From Salinithrix halophila (lineage in GTDB: Bacteria > Bacillota > Bacilli > Thermoactinomycetales > DSM-45169), in assembly GCF_042650125.1 (NCBI RefSeq), contig NZ_JBHSAP010000009.1, positions 434,001 through 498,000 of the forward strand: a DNA stretch of 64,000 nucleotides, written 5' to 3'. A program made the position numbers and the translations under genes. The notes under the pieces were generated by a model. That model saw only the letters and a program-made list of their open reading frames with translations. It did no database searches and was not told the origin of the DNA. Positions 48,371-58,215 of this stretch are shown piece after piece; the first letter of the stretch is position 1; every line of letters starts with the position of its first letter.

Positions 48371-51300
48371 CCGTCCCTCCTGTCCATTCCCTTCTTTCGG
48401 GCCACCCGCCGGGTATCGATGCGACACACGCCTCGATGAGGGCAGTAAACAGGGCAGTCCCAAGTAGGATCTACGGCAAAATCCCCTACCGTCGCCCGTT
48501 CCAACTGCTCCGTCACCTGGTGACGAATCTCTCCCAGCACCCTGTCCCAATTCTCTTCATCGAGAAGCCCGGAGATCCGCTTGCTGATCCCCGCGCGCTG
48601 GGCTTCTTCCCTTCGCCACAGTCCCTCGTTCCGATTGTTCGTCGGCCCCTGGCCCACCCGCCGCGAACCGGCAGTGTAAAAGGCGGCTCCAACGGCCTTG
48701 TCCGGATCAAGGCCGAACTCCTCCTGTAAAACCCATAGATAAAGAGGAAGCTGCAAATGGGCACCAGCCTTAACTTCCGCCCGATCTGGGGCACTGCCGG
48801 ATTTGTAATCGTACAGGACATAAAACCCCTCTTCATCCGTATCCAAGCGGTCCACCTTTCCTCTGAGGCGGATTCGGCGGCCTTCAGCGAAGGTAAGCTC
48901 CGCCGGGTGTTCCCGGGTGGAGGGATCAATCTCCCGCCGGTCGACGAGGGATTCATCCCGCCCCATTCCGAAAACCAACTCCAGGTAACGCGGGCGAAAA
49001 TCGGATGATTCTTCTTTCCCCCGCCAGCTGTACTCGTGCTCCAATATGGAGAGGAGTCTTCCCTTGAGCCGGTTTTCTTCGATCCTCACAGAAAAGGGGT
49101 CCCTCCCTTCAGCGGCTCGTGCAAATTCATCGAAAATGGTCTCCGCCGTTGCCAGCAAGTGTTCCTCCACTTCTTCCCGTGGAAAGGACGTCAGAGGAGA
49201 ATCTCGGTATCGATCCCAGAAGCGGCATAGGATCCGATGCATGAGCTCTCCCCTCTCCGGTGCAGAAAAACCTTCCACTGCATCCTCCTGGGGAAGTACC
49301 TTTAACAGTCGACCGGCGAAGAAGTGAAAGCGACAGCGGGCCAATTCGTTGAGCTGAGTAGCGCTCCAGGTCCGTTCCGTTAAAGAAACGGCGAACTCTT
49401 TGGGCAAGCTAGGAGTTAGTACACCGTCAAAGGAAGACCAGCCGCTTCCCCAGCGGGTCCGTTCCACCCTTATTTTTTGTCCTAAGTCCCGGAGGAAGAC
49501 GGGATCTTTCTCTCGGACATCCCCCAACAGAGGTAGCGCGGAGGTCAACACCTCTTCCTCGACACTCTCCGATTTTGCCTTTCCCAGAACGGATACCACT
49601 CGCTCCATTCCTTTGGAAAGAGATGTACACCCTTCCCATGGAAGCGGAAGGGTATCAGCTATCGAAGGCTTATAGTCCTGAACACTTCCTTTCCGAAACA
49701 CCCGCTGCACTTCTTCCAGATAGGGGGAAGGCAGTTGACGGCGTCCTTCCTCGTCCATGGCTGGATACGAGAGAACGAGCTTCTCCTTTGCCGCACAAAC
49801 ACATTGAAAGAAGGGAAACACCTGGTGTTCTCGTTGTTCCGCAGAAAGCGCCAACCGAACCCCCTCGCTCCGGAGTCTCTCCCTCTCCTGATCGGATACA
49901 AGCCAATCCTCTGGAATAGAACGGGGCCACTCTCCTTCCACACATCCGAGAAGAAACACCGCTCCATACCGATCCCCCCGTACCTGGTTGGGCTCTAGCA
50001 AACGGACCCCGCCCCTTCTCCCCGGCTTCCGTTCCACCTGCTTTCGATTCGCTGCCTCCTCCAGTGCAGTTGCAAAGGAAGCCCGATCACACATTTGCCG
50101 ACCGAGATCTGCCTGTCCAAAAATCTCCCGCCACTCGGCGAGAATCGATTTTAGTTCCTCCCAAGCTTTCCACTCTTCCACTGCCAAGGGCAGGAGCTCT
50201 CGATCCCTGGCCATCGCCACCCTCAATGCGGAGTCGTCCAAATGATCGACCCAGCTTTCAAACCAGGCGACCCAGTTCATCCAGGGCTGCCGCTCGGGAA
50301 TTTCTTCCACCCAATGGAACAGTTCGACTAACTGCATGAGAGTTTCTCGGTCCGTCCCCTCCGCTTTCATTTCCTCTTCCGACAAATTTTCCAGCCGATC
50401 CGTTAGAGTTTTCGCCTCCCTGGGTGCACCCAACCGATGCCAGATCTTCGGCCAACTTACCCCCCTTTCCATTCCCTTCGTCCAGGGGAGAACTGGGTTC
50501 TCCAATAAAACGGGACGCAAATCTTCCCTTCCTTCAGCTAGGAATAAAGCAGTTAGAATCGCCTGCAAGAGGGGATGTTCCTTTAGGGGCCGGGTGTGAG
50601 GCCTGCTACAAGGGATCCCCGCTTCCTCCAGTTCCCGAAATAAGAAAGGGTGGTACACTTCCGGTTGGTTGGTGATTAAGACTGCTTCGGAGAGGGGGGC
50701 TTCACTCTCCTCCAGCCACCGTTTCAGTCGAGCTACCGTCAGCGCCGCCTCCATGGAAACCCCTGGCGCAGCCAATACTTCCACCTGATTCTCCGCATCG
50801 GCTGGACGGGGAGAGAGGGAGAAAACTTCTCTAGTCAGATGGAGAAACACATTCCCTCCTGCGGAGGAACGATCTGGGATCGGTTCGACCTTCCGGAACC
50901 CAAATCCCCGTTCTATAAGGCGTTCCGATAACCGGGCCGTCTCACGGAACAAGCGAGGGCGTGACTCATCCCAGGCTAGATGGAAGGTGACCGGCACTCC
51001 CGCTGTCACCAATTGCACCAAAAGCTGTTCTTGCAGAAAGGAAAGGTCAGGAAAGTGTTCAGCAACTACCCGGGCGGGCAGTTTGGCCTTCCCTTTCCGG
51101 ATCGCCTCCATCGCCAGGAAATAGGCTTCTTCATGGTCGAGCAGTCGATTTTCCTTTAACAGTCGGCCATAAGCATGAAAAATACGGGAAAATTCCTCGA
51201 GCCCTTCCCCCTTATCTGCCCACAGGGAGGAAAGCCGGGTGGGCCGAACCCCTGCCCGCTTCAATTCGCCGATCCGGGCCTCCACGGTTTTCAACCAGCT

Positions 51301-51627
51301 ATACCGTTCCTTCATGTTACCGAAATAGCCCCCCTCTTCTCCGAGAGCCTCAGCTGTCGCCTGGCGAACCAGCCACTCCTGCTCCACAGGTGTCATGAGG
51401 CGCAGGGGGTCGGGGGGTAAGAGCCCTCGTACAAATGAATCGAAGGTTTGAAAAAAAAACCCTGTTTCATCCAGGCCGGCATGATGGAGGATTCGACGGT
51501 ATTCTTTGATCGATTGGGCTCCAGGAACCAGGCAGACCGTCCGACAGGAATCCCGAGGATCAACACTGGAAAGGGCGATTCCCCGTACCGCTTGCTCTGG
51601 CGGATGAACTATCACCCACCCTGACAT
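48367..51627 (-). CDS. addB: AddB, nuclease subunit of AddAB
   Basis: 1086-aa partner of AddA. The nuclease active site is YVLYDYKSGSAP near residue 941. The Fe-S cysteines are LARCRFHFFAG near 762 and CPVYCPHRGVC near 1056-1066, which bracket the nuclease domain as in B. subtilis AddB. The N-terminus (MSGWVIVHPPEQAVRG) has no recognisable Walker A P-loop, whereas B. subtilis AddB keeps one; the protein is also about 80 residues shorter. ATG 51627 has GAGGTGA 6 nt upstream. First gene of the addBA operon. Confidence 0.9.
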   Translation of the reverse strand: MSGWVIVHPPEQAVRGIALSSVDPRDSCRTVCLVPGAQSIKEYRRILHHAGLDETGFFFQTFDSFVRGLLPPDPLRLMTPVEQEWLVRQATAEALGEEGGYFGNMKERYSWLKTVEARIGELKRAGVRPTRLSSLWADKGEGLEEFSRIFHAYGRLLKENRLLDHEEAYFLAMEAIRKGKAKLPARVVAEHFPDLSFLQEQLLVQLVTAGVPVTFHLAWDESRPRLFRETARLSERLIERGFGFRKVEPIPDRSSAGGNVFLHLTREVFSLSPRPADAENQVEVLAAPGVSMEAALTVARLKRWLEESEAPLSEAVLITNQPEVYHPFLFRELEEAGIPCSRPHTRPLKEHPLLQAILTALFLAEGREDLRPVLLENPVLPWTKGMERGVSWPKIWHRLGAPREAKTLTDRLENLSEEEMKAEGTDRETLMQLVELFHWVEEIPERQPWMNWVAWFESWVDHLDDSALRVAMARDRELLPLAVEEWKAWEELKSILAEWREIFGQADLGRQMCDRASFATALEEAANRKQVERKPGRRGGVRLLEPNQVRGDRYGAVFLLGCVEGEWPRSIPEDWLVSDQERERLRSEGVRLALSAEQREHQVFPFFQCVCAAKEKLVLSYPAMDEEGRRQLPSPYLEEVQRVFRKGSVQDYKPSIADTLPLPWEGCTSLSKGMERVVSVLGKAKSESVEEEVLTSALPLLGDVREKDPVFLRDLGQKIRVERTRWGSGWSSFDGVLTPSLPKEFAVSLTERTWSATQLNELARCRFHFFAGRLLKVLPQEDAVEGFSAPERGELMHRILCRFWDRYRDSPLTSFPREEVEEHLLATAETIFDEFARAAEGRDPFSVRIEENRLKGRLLSILEHEYSWRGKEESSDFRPRYLELVFGMGRDESLVDRREIDPSTREHPAELTFAEGRRIRLRGKVDRLDTDEEGFYVLYDYKSGSAPDRAEVKAGAHLQLPLYLWVLQEEFGLDPDKAVGAAFYTAGSRRVGQGPTNNRNEGLWRREEAQRAGISKRISGLLDEENWDRVLGEIRHQVTEQLERATVGDFAVDPTWDCPVYCPHRGVCRIDTRRVARKKGMDRRDG

Positions 51628-51745
51628 GATGATCACCTCTTCTCTCTTGGAATAAAGCGGCAATGATAACGATGATACCGCTGTGCCCGCGGTGGAATGC
51701 TGACCATAACGATACACGGGCTACCAGCCCGGGGGAGGGACAGCC

Positions 51746-51934
51746 ATGAAGCCGAAAGACCCACAAATGAAACCCAGGATGGAACCAAAAAACCTCACCT
51801 CTTTTGTCGGAGAAGATGAACCGGGAACTCAGGTCACAGATGCCATTCAGGAGACATTGGGGCCAACCCCTGATGGGGATGTCCCGGAACAGACAAACCG
51901 TGATAAAAAAAAGCAACCCTCCAGGCGGACATGA
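51746..51934 (+). CDS. Small hydrophilic protein of unknown function
   Basis: 62-aa frame from ATG 51746 with GGGGGAGGGA five bases upstream. Product MKPKDPQMKPRMEPKNLTSF followed by an acidic middle and a basic KKKQPSRRT end; no Cys, no membrane segment, probably disordered. It is divergent from addB and followed by a strong terminator, both favouring a real gene. No family recognised. Confidence 0.6.
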   Translation: MKPKDPQMKPRMEPKNLTSFVGEDEPGTQVTDAIQETLGPTPDGDVPEQTNRDKKKQPSRRT

Positions 51935-51964
51935 GAAGCCAACCAAACCTAACTAAGTAAAAAA

Positions 51965-52007
51965 GACGAAAAAACCGGCACGACCTTTGTGCGCCGGTTT
52001 TTTCGTC
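51965..52007. terminator. Bidirectional terminator
   Basis: 15-bp stem GACGAAAAAACCGGC / GCCGGTTTTTTCGTC serving the small plus-strand gene and the convergent Nudix gene. Confidence 0.9.
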
Positions 52008-52009
52008 TC

Positions 52010-52444
52010 CTACGGTTTGCGCTGCGCGAAAAAATTGCGCACATAGGGCTCCCGGCGCCCAGCCAATGCGTCTGTCAGACGAACGCGCATCCATTCCCAA
52101 GTCACTTTGGCCAGTGCTTCCCCTGGAGCCAAGAAGGCCACTTCCGTCGCTTCATTCGATGGCCCCGGTGTCCCGCCGGTAGCCCGGCAAAGGAAGACCA
52201 AGCTCACCACGTGAAATCCCTTTTTCCCCACGGTTTTGTAAATCCCGGTCATCCGGGTTACTTCGGCGTCAACCCCGCTTTCTTCCTTTACTTCCCGAAC
52301 GACAGCTTCTTGTAGGCCCTCAGCCAGTTCCACCACGCCTCCCGGCGGTTCCCACCGTCCGTTGTCGGCACGTCGGATCATCAGCACACGGCCTTTTCCG
52401 TCCAATACCACTCCCATCGCCGCTACATAATGTTGCGGAAACAT
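52010..52444 (-). CDS. Nudix hydrolase
   Basis: 144-aa cytoplasmic hydrolase of nucleoside diphosphates linked to another moiety. The Nudix box is complete: G-x5-E-x7-REVKEESGV within GGVVELAEGLQEAVVREVKEES (residues about 36-58). RWEPPGG precedes it. The substrate cannot be read from sequence. ATG 52444 follows GGGAGGAA. It lies behind yhaN and may be cotranscribed with it (92 bases apart), without clear functional link. Confidence 0.85.
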   Translation of the reverse strand: MFPQHYVAAMGVVLDGKGRVLMIRRADNGRWEPPGGVVELAEGLQEAVVREVKEESGVDAEVTRMTGIYKTVGKKGFHVVSLVFLCRATGGTPGPSNEATEVAFLAPGEALAKVTWEWMRVRLTDALAGRREPYVRNFFAQRKP

Positions 52445-52536
52445 CCCGGTTCCTCCCTTTTTCTGGTCGTCCCGGTTTACACAGTTTCACTGAGAGTGAT
52501 GGGGCGGATTTTAAAGGATAATACCGGGCTCCATCA

Positions 52537-55452
52537 TTAAAGCATATGCCGGGTAAAAGAGATCCCCAGCTTTTCCAGCATGTCGCCTTCTCTCGGCTGA
52601 CAGGTGCAAAGGATGACCTGGTGCTCTGTGGAAAGTCTACTCAGGATCCGAAGGGCTTCCCTCAGCCGTTCCCCGTCGAAATGAACCAGACTGTCATCCA
52701 AAATCAACGGCAAGGGTGTGGTGTTTTCTGAGAAAAAGCGGATAAGAGCCAGCCTCATGGCGAAATACATCTGATCCACGGTCCCACGTGATAGGCGTTC
52801 CACCGGCTGCCGTTCACCGGTTTCAGGTACGAATACACTCATACGTAAGCCATCGGTGGGATCGATCAAGAGGTCTTCATAGCGTCCGGAGGTAACTTCC
52901 TGAATCCAGCGTGAAGCATGGGGGCGAAGTTTGGGGGCGATATCTTCCTGCACCTCCCGTGCTGCTTCCAGGAGCACGTCTCGGGCCGTTTCAAGGGCGG
53001 TCCGTTCTTTTTCCAACTCTCGTAGCCGGTCCGCCGCCTCTTCTAGCAACGTCTCCCGATCTGCCAATGATGGCAGTCGGTCGAATTGGGTGGAAAGTCT
53101 TTCTTCGAGCTTTAGTACCTCCACTTCTTTTTGCCTGCAGACAGCCTCCATCTTTTCGAGAGCGTGCTCTTGTTCCTTCAGACGTTGCTTCAATTCCTCC
53201 AGAGAAGTTTCCTCCGCCGGGAAGACATTGAGGGAAGCTAATTCCCTTTCGGTTTCCTCTAGCCTTTGCTCCCAATTCTCTGTCTGCATGGTACGGGTAA
53301 TCTCTTCCTTCTCCCTGGACAATTCTCTGATTTGTTCATCCAGACGTCGAACGTGATCACTGGCCAGAATCCAGTCGGTCCACAGCTGGGTATCCGAAGT
53401 CCCTAGTTCTTCTGTCCATTTAGCCATCCCTTTTTCGGTACGTTCGAGAAGCTCTTGAAGACGGTCTCGGTCTCGGGTGAGAGAGGTCGTTTCCAGCTTC
53501 AGACGCTGTAATACTTCTCGAGCCTTCCGCGCCTCATCGGCGACTGCGGATAAGGTCTCATGCCACCCTTTCGCATCATAGGGTCCAAGGCGGTCTTTCA
53601 GTTCTGCTTCCGTCGCCCAAGCCTGAACATCCCGGCTGATTTCCGCCAGTCTTTCCCGATTCTGTTGGTCCAGTTTCCTGTTGGCTTCCCTCTCTTGAAT
53701 TCTCTGGCGCTGACTTTCCACCAGCCGGTAAAGCTCTGCCGCCGAGGGAACATGCCACCGATCCAGGATCGCTTCCTGCTCCTGCATAACCACTGCCAGT
53801 TCGTTATAGGTAGCCTTCAGAGCGTTTTTCTCCTCGGAGAGGCGGGAGCGCAAACGTTCCGGATCGAGAGGTTCCCCGTTTTCTTCCGCTTCTTTCCGTT
53901 CCCGTCGGGCTTGCTCACGATCTCGTAGCAGGCCCTGTCGTTGCGCCTCCCAATTCTGTTTCACCTGCCGGTCAACGATCCGCAAGCGATTATAACGGTA
54001 GAGAACCACTCCGCTTCCCAAGAGAAGAAGAACACCGATCCCCGGGGCGTTTTGGAAGGCAAAAAGCGAGAGGAGCAGTCCGATCCCACCCATCCAGAGC
54101 CACTTGGAACTTGATTTCCCCGGTGGGATCTGAGATTTCACCACCTGGGTGAGAAATTTTTCCCGATCCAGGAGATCGAGGCGCCGAGTCAATTGGCCCG
54201 CGGCATCCTCCAGGTCCCCTCTCTTCCGACGGCATCGTTCCTCCCGTTCCTGGAGCTCCACCAGCTGGTTATAGTCTTTTTCCAACTGGATCCCTTTGAG
54301 CCGGTCATCCATGGTTCCTTTGCCATCAGGGGGTTGCAATTTCTCCTCCAGGCGGGACGCTTCATCCAATCGATGCAGATGGCGTTGAAGAAGCGCTTCG
54401 TCGATCTCAAGGAGCGGCCTTTTCTCTTCTTCCAGCTCCCGGGTCTCTTTCTCCAGGCTTTCCAACCGCTCTCTAATTTCCCCGATCCGGGCCGCCGGCG
54501 ATTCATGCTTATGGATCAATTGCCGCAATTCATCGGCTTCCTCCTCGGAAAGAAGGCGGGGGGGTAACACCTCTCGGCGCTCCCCTTCCAGTTGTCTCAA
54601 CTTAGAGGCAACACTCTCCCAACGGGACAGCCGAAAACGAAGGTTTTTCTCTTGTTCTCGGAGGGTTTCCCTTCGTTCGGCCTGCTGGACCTCCTTTGCG
54701 ATTTGGGCAACCTGTCCTCGTATATCTTCCCGATCCCGGTCAAGACGGACTCGTTCTTCTTTCAAGTGGGCTAGGCGAGCCTGTTCCCCCCGCAGATTTT
54801 GGTAGACGTCGCGCAGCTCTTCCACTTCTTCTTCCAGTTCTCTCGCCCGGCTATGAGCGGCACCGAAAGGCTTACCGCGAGATTGAGTCGTTTTACCGAT
54901 TCGCTGAATCTCTTGCTCCAGCTGTTCGAGAACCGGCTTCAGGTCCTTTTCCTCCCCCTGGGTGATAATCTGGCGCACTCGCTCCACCACCTGATGGTCC
55001 CCGGCGAAAGAACGGGAGCTAAGGTGAGCGACTCGGGTGAACAGACTGCTGGATAACCCGGTCAACTCCTCCAGGAAACAACGGTCTTTTCTGCGATCCA
55101 TCCCGAATTCCTCCGTCAGGTCGCGACCGGTTTTTTTGTCCACCAATTGTTCCCGATCCTCATCCCACCGCAGGCTTCGTATCAACCGGTATTCCCTTCC
55201 ATCAAGAGTAAAATCGACCTCTCCTCCGTATTCAGAGCGGTCCCATGGTTGGTAATCATCATACCAGTCCTCCCGCTGTCGCCGGGACACCCCTTCTTTT
55301 TTTGCTCCATAGAGCAGGGCTGTTATCCCCTGGATCAGCGTGGACTTACCCGCTTCATTGGGGGCCTCCACCAGGTTGATACCATCTTGAAAAAGAAACT
55401 CCCGATCCGCCCAACGACCAAACCCGCGGAAATAGACACGATCGATCTTCAT
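52537..55452 (-). CDS. yhaN: YhaN-like SMC/Rad50-type ATPase
   Basis: 971-aa AAA/ABC-type ATPase partner of the YhaO nuclease. The split ATPase head is visible: N-terminal P-loop EAPNEAGKSTLIQG (about 31-44) and C-terminal signature RLSRGTVDQMYFAMRLALIRFF with Walker B LPLILDDSLVHFD. The middle is long charged coiled coil (many LEEE and RER runs from about 190-450 and 500-850). Two hydrophobic segments near 450-480 (LWMGGIGLLLSLFAF, GIGVLLLLGSGVVLY) suggest membrane attachment, as in YhaN. ATG 55452 overlaps the last base of the yhaO stop (TGATG), so translation is coupled. Confidence 0.87.
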   Translation of the reverse strand: MKIDRVYFRGFGRWADREFLFQDGINLVEAPNEAGKSTLIQGITALLYGAKKEGVSRRQREDWYDDYQPWDRSEYGGEVDFTLDGREYRLIRSLRWDEDREQLVDKKTGRDLTEEFGMDRRKDRCFLEELTGLSSSLFTRVAHLSSRSFAGDHQVVERVRQIITQGEEKDLKPVLEQLEQEIQRIGKTTQSRGKPFGAAHSRARELEEEVEELRDVYQNLRGEQARLAHLKEERVRLDRDREDIRGQVAQIAKEVQQAERRETLREQEKNLRFRLSRWESVASKLRQLEGERREVLPPRLLSEEEADELRQLIHKHESPAARIGEIRERLESLEKETRELEEEKRPLLEIDEALLQRHLHRLDEASRLEEKLQPPDGKGTMDDRLKGIQLEKDYNQLVELQEREERCRRKRGDLEDAAGQLTRRLDLLDREKFLTQVVKSQIPPGKSSSKWLWMGGIGLLLSLFAFQNAPGIGVLLLLGSGVVLYRYNRLRIVDRQVKQNWEAQRQGLLRDREQARRERKEAEENGEPLDPERLRSRLSEEKNALKATYNELAVVMQEQEAILDRWHVPSAAELYRLVESQRQRIQEREANRKLDQQNRERLAEISRDVQAWATEAELKDRLGPYDAKGWHETLSAVADEARKAREVLQRLKLETTSLTRDRDRLQELLERTEKGMAKWTEELGTSDTQLWTDWILASDHVRRLDEQIRELSREKEEITRTMQTENWEQRLEETERELASLNVFPAEETSLEELKQRLKEQEHALEKMEAVCRQKEVEVLKLEERLSTQFDRLPSLADRETLLEEAADRLRELEKERTALETARDVLLEAAREVQEDIAPKLRPHASRWIQEVTSGRYEDLLIDPTDGLRMSVFVPETGERQPVERLSRGTVDQMYFAMRLALIRFFSENTTPLPLILDDSLVHFDGERLREALRILSRLSTEHQVILCTCQPREGDMLEKLGISFTRHML

Positions 55453-56588
55453 CAACGGTTCACCCCCGGAGTCAAGAGGGCGTCCAATCCTTTGGAAAGC
55501 GCGCGTTCCAAGACATCACGCCCCTCAGGTGATGCCTCCTCCAAACGCCTCTGCATCCGACGTACAAAGCTGCCGGTGAGTCCCTCCGTCGCCGCTAGTT
55601 GATCCACTTGATAATCAGGAACCGTCTGGTCAACAATGTCCACGTAGAAAAAGTTCTCCTTACTGAGGTGAAGAGTGAGCCACTCCGGTGAAATAGGGAG
55701 ATCAGAGGGCCGCCGGCCTTTCAGAAGAACCTTACGGCAGGCTTTCCTCGCATCTCCTGCTGGATACCGGTCCAAGATCCGATTCAGGACTTCCTCTTCC
55801 GTTCCACATCCGGTTAAGTCGATTTCATCCTTTTCATAACAGCGGCTCTGTATCGACACCATTTCCAATTGCAGACCTTGCTCGTCAAAACGGCCCAAAG
55901 TCACGGTTCGCTCCCCGGTCTCCTTCCACTGTAATGCTTCGGGGGAACCGGGATATCGAACACAAGTTTTTCGTTGGTTCTTTAAATAGTGGCTGGATGG
56001 CCGATGGATATGCCCCAGAGCAATGTAATCCATCTCCAAGGGCGCGAGGCTCTCTTCCGTAAGGGGGTAGTAGGGACAGTTCTCGCTCCGGGAGTTAAAG
56101 GTACCGTGAACCAACATCATGCGGCGTTCATCCGGTGCTCCAGACGGATGGGGCAGAGAGACCTCTCTTTCTTCATATTGCGTGAAGCCCCGGCCAAAGA
56201 CTCTGAGGCCGAATTCGGGATAATAACGCTCTTCCCATTCTCCAGAAAAGATATGGACGTTCTCCGGCCATTGTACTGTACGGTAAAACGAATTCTCCTG
56301 AAGGGGATCGTGGTTGCCCGGAGCGATCAGCACCTGAGTGGACGGGATCCGCTCCAGGGTGTCAATCACCCACTCCACCGTCGATCGGCGAACCGTCTCA
56401 TGTTCCAGGAAATCCCCTGCAATCAGGAGGAAATCCGCTTCGCGCGACCCGGCTAAGTCGACGATGCGCCGGAATGTACGACGATAGTCGTCCCGGCGGG
56501 TGAGCAACTGTTCCTCGCTTCCTTTCCAGCCCCGGACAGGTAGATCCAGGTGGAGGTCAGCTGTATGTATAAACGTTACGGGTTTCAT
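55452..56588 (-). CDS. yhaO: YhaO-like metallophosphoesterase (DNA repair exonuclease)
   Basis: 378-aa Mre11/SbcD-like calcineurin-fold nuclease. Metal-binding motifs in order: FIHTADLHLD (about 5-14), LLIAGDFLEHE, IAPGNHDPLQE, MLVHGTFNS and IALGHIHRPS. Paired with YhaN it should form an SbcCD-like complex; in B. subtilis YhaO and YhaN act in DNA repair. ATG 56588 (MKPVTFIHTADLHLD) is the conserved start, with GAAGGTGG upstream; the frame is open 13 codons earlier. Confidence 0.9.
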   Translation of the reverse strand: MKPVTFIHTADLHLDLPVRGWKGSEEQLLTRRDDYRRTFRRIVDLAGSREADFLLIAGDFLEHETVRRSTVEWVIDTLERIPSTQVLIAPGNHDPLQENSFYRTVQWPENVHIFSGEWEERYYPEFGLRVFGRGFTQYEEREVSLPHPSGAPDERRMMLVHGTFNSRSENCPYYPLTEESLAPLEMDYIALGHIHRPSSHYLKNQRKTCVRYPGSPEALQWKETGERTVTLGRFDEQGLQLEMVSIQSRCYEKDEIDLTGCGTEEEVLNRILDRYPAGDARKACRKVLLKGRRPSDLPISPEWLTLHLSKENFFYVDIVDQTVPDYQVDQLAATEGLTGSFVRRMQRRLEEASPEGRDVLERALSKGLDALLTPGVNR

Positions 56589-56712
56589 GTCACGTACCAC
56601 CTTCTGTGCGCACGAAGTTCCGGCCATCCCCTTCCTTTGAACAAGAGGAAGGTATGGTTTTTTGCCCGGTTCCCAACACTAGAAAGGAAACCGATAATAA
56701 GGAGAGGTTTCC

Positions 56713-57156
56713 ATGCATCAACGTCTTTGGTTCTCCCTGTTCGTTATCTTTTTATCTGGAACGGTACTCCTGTCTGCCATCCCGGCGGAAGCCAATCCGC
56801 CTGCCAGAATCGCAGAGGTGAAAGGATACCAGATCCAACACCTAAAAAAAACCCCTTTTCCCGTCGATCAAGCGACCCAGGCCGAGTTGGAACAGATCCT
56901 GGGCGATATCAACCAAATGGCCGGTATGCGTTCCCAGATGCTTCCTGATCAATATGTGCTGTTTCGTTTTCCCAAACCGGTCGTCTTGATGGCTACCCCT
57001 GTGGGCCACCCCGTACGGGAATTAATCCTTACTCGTCCGGCCAAAGCATGGACTCCTCCCCGGCTGTTAATCAAAAACGGGCAAAATCAATGGGTGGAAT
57101 ACCGGAGCAATCACCCTATCGCTCCTATGCTCGACCGGGTGAAAGCCGGCACGTGA
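56713..57156 (+). CDS. Secreted protein of unknown function
   Basis: 147 aa with a clear Sec signal peptide (WFSLFVIFLSGTVLLSAIPAEA, cleavage probably after AEA near residue 27). The mature part has a conserved-looking EQILGDINQMAGMRSQMLPDQYVLFRFPKPVVLM stretch and no cysteines. ATG 56713 follows AAGGAGAGG. Divergent from yhaO and followed by its own terminator. No family recognised. Confidence 0.7.
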   Translation: MHQRLWFSLFVIFLSGTVLLSAIPAEANPPARIAEVKGYQIQHLKKTPFPVDQATQAELEQILGDINQMAGMRSQMLPDQYVLFRFPKPVVLMATPVGHPVRELILTRPAKAWTPPRLLIKNGQNQWVEYRSNHPIAPMLDRVKAGT

Positions 57157-57157
57157 T

Positions 57158-57190
57158 CGAAAAGGCTCTTGTACGCAAGGGCCTTTTATC
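57158..57190 (+). terminator. Terminator of the secreted protein gene
   Basis: AAAAGGCTCTTG / CAAGGGCCTTTT stem with tetraloop TACG, followed by ATC. Confidence 0.75.
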
Positions 57191-57207
57191 ATGCCGCTAA
57201 AAAGCGA

Positions 57208-57585
57208 TCAGTCCGACACGTTTACTGTCACCCGCTCCCCCGAAAGCCGGAGAACTGGATGCTTGAGGAGCTCTCCGGCAACAGAAACCAAAAGCAGGAC
57301 ATCCTCCCCCTGCCTCCTGTATTCATCGAAAATCCGCCACATCTCATCCTTCCATCCTTCGCCTGTTGCCACTGGCCCCCGATGGTCGGTCACTGTTAAA
57401 AAAAGGTCTTCCCCGGGTGCCGAGACAATTCGTACCCCGATATCCTCTGACTCCTCCAACCAGCGGATCGCTTCCGCTGCTTCTGTCTCCGTCTGGAAAT
57501 CCAAGGAGAAGTACGGATTCGGCTGCTGTTCATCCACTTCATAACCACCGAGCAAAAAGCCGGCGGGAGTAAACGGGGCTGTCAT
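57208..57585 (-). CDS. Conserved hypothetical cytoplasmic protein
   Basis: 125-aa acidic soluble protein, MTAPFTPAGFLLGGYEVDEQ with a middle rich in Glu and Trp (EAIRWLEESEDIGVRIV). No motif recognised. ATG 57585 follows GGGAGGGA. It lies downstream of greA on the same strand but after the greA terminator, and converges on the secreted protein gene. Confidence 0.6.
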   Translation of the reverse strand: MTAPFTPAGFLLGGYEVDEQQPNPYFSLDFQTETEAAEAIRWLEESEDIGVRIVSAPGEDLFLTVTDHRGPVATGEGWKDEMWRIFDEYRRQGEDVLLLVSVAGELLKHPVLRLSGERVTVNVSD

Positions 57586-57691
57586 GGAATCCCTCCCTTA
57601 ACGCGTTCACGTCAAGAATACCACAGCCACAGCATTCCGCCACCCAAAAAGAAGAATGACAGCGGCAAAAGTGAATGGGTTTTCGGGTAAA

Positions 57692-57722
57692 GAAACTCCC
57701 GCCGGATCGTGGGCGGGAGGAA
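57692..57722 (-). terminator. Terminator of greA
   Basis: Minus strand CTCCCGCCCACGATCCGGCGGGAG hairpin-type segment followed by TTTCTTT. Confidence 0.75.
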
Positions 57723-57735
57723 GCGCAATAGCGTT

Positions 57736-58215
57736 TCAATTGATGGAAACGATCTTAAATTCCAGGGTGCCGGAGGGAGCAGGTACTTTGATAATCTCCC
57801 CCTCCCGTTTGCCGATCAATTCTGCTCCGATGGGGGACTCATTGGAAATCTTCCCGGAGATCGGATCGGATTCGGCGCTCCCCACAATCGTGTAAGTTTC
57901 CTGATCCCCGTCGGGGACCTCTTGAATGGTTACCTTGGTGCCCACGCTGACAAAGTGTTTGTTCTGGGTATCTTGGTTGATGATTTTGGCATTTCGTATC
58001 ATGTTTTCCAAGGTGACAATCCGGGATTCAACGAATGCTTGTTCTTCTTTGGCCGCATCATATTCCGCGTTTTCGCTCAGATCCCCCTGAGCGATCGCTT
58101 CCTTTAGACGCTGCGCCACCTCCTGACGGCGTTTCGTTCTGTAGGTTTCCAACTCGGCCTTTATCTTGGCCAAGCCTTCTTCCGTCAGCAGCACTTCTTT
58201 TTTTTGTTGTGCCAT
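57736..58215 (-). CDS. greA: Transcription elongation factor GreA
   Basis: 159-aa RNA polymerase secondary-channel factor that stimulates cleavage of backtracked transcripts. The N-terminal coiled coil holds VLLTEEGLAKIKAELETYRT and the tip acidic motif GDLSENAEYDAAKEEQAF; the C-terminal FKBP-like domain has TYTIVGSAESDP and GKISNESPIGAELIGKREGE. Full length. ATG 58215 follows AAGGAGGAA. Alone on its strand, with 506 bases of non-coding sequence upstream. Confidence 0.96.
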   Translation of the reverse strand: MAQQKKEVLLTEEGLAKIKAELETYRTKRRQEVAQRLKEAIAQGDLSENAEYDAAKEEQAFVESRIVTLENMIRNAKIINQDTQNKHFVSVGTKVTIQEVPDGDQETYTIVGSAESDPISGKISNESPIGAELIGKREGEIIKVPAPSGTLEFKIVSIN

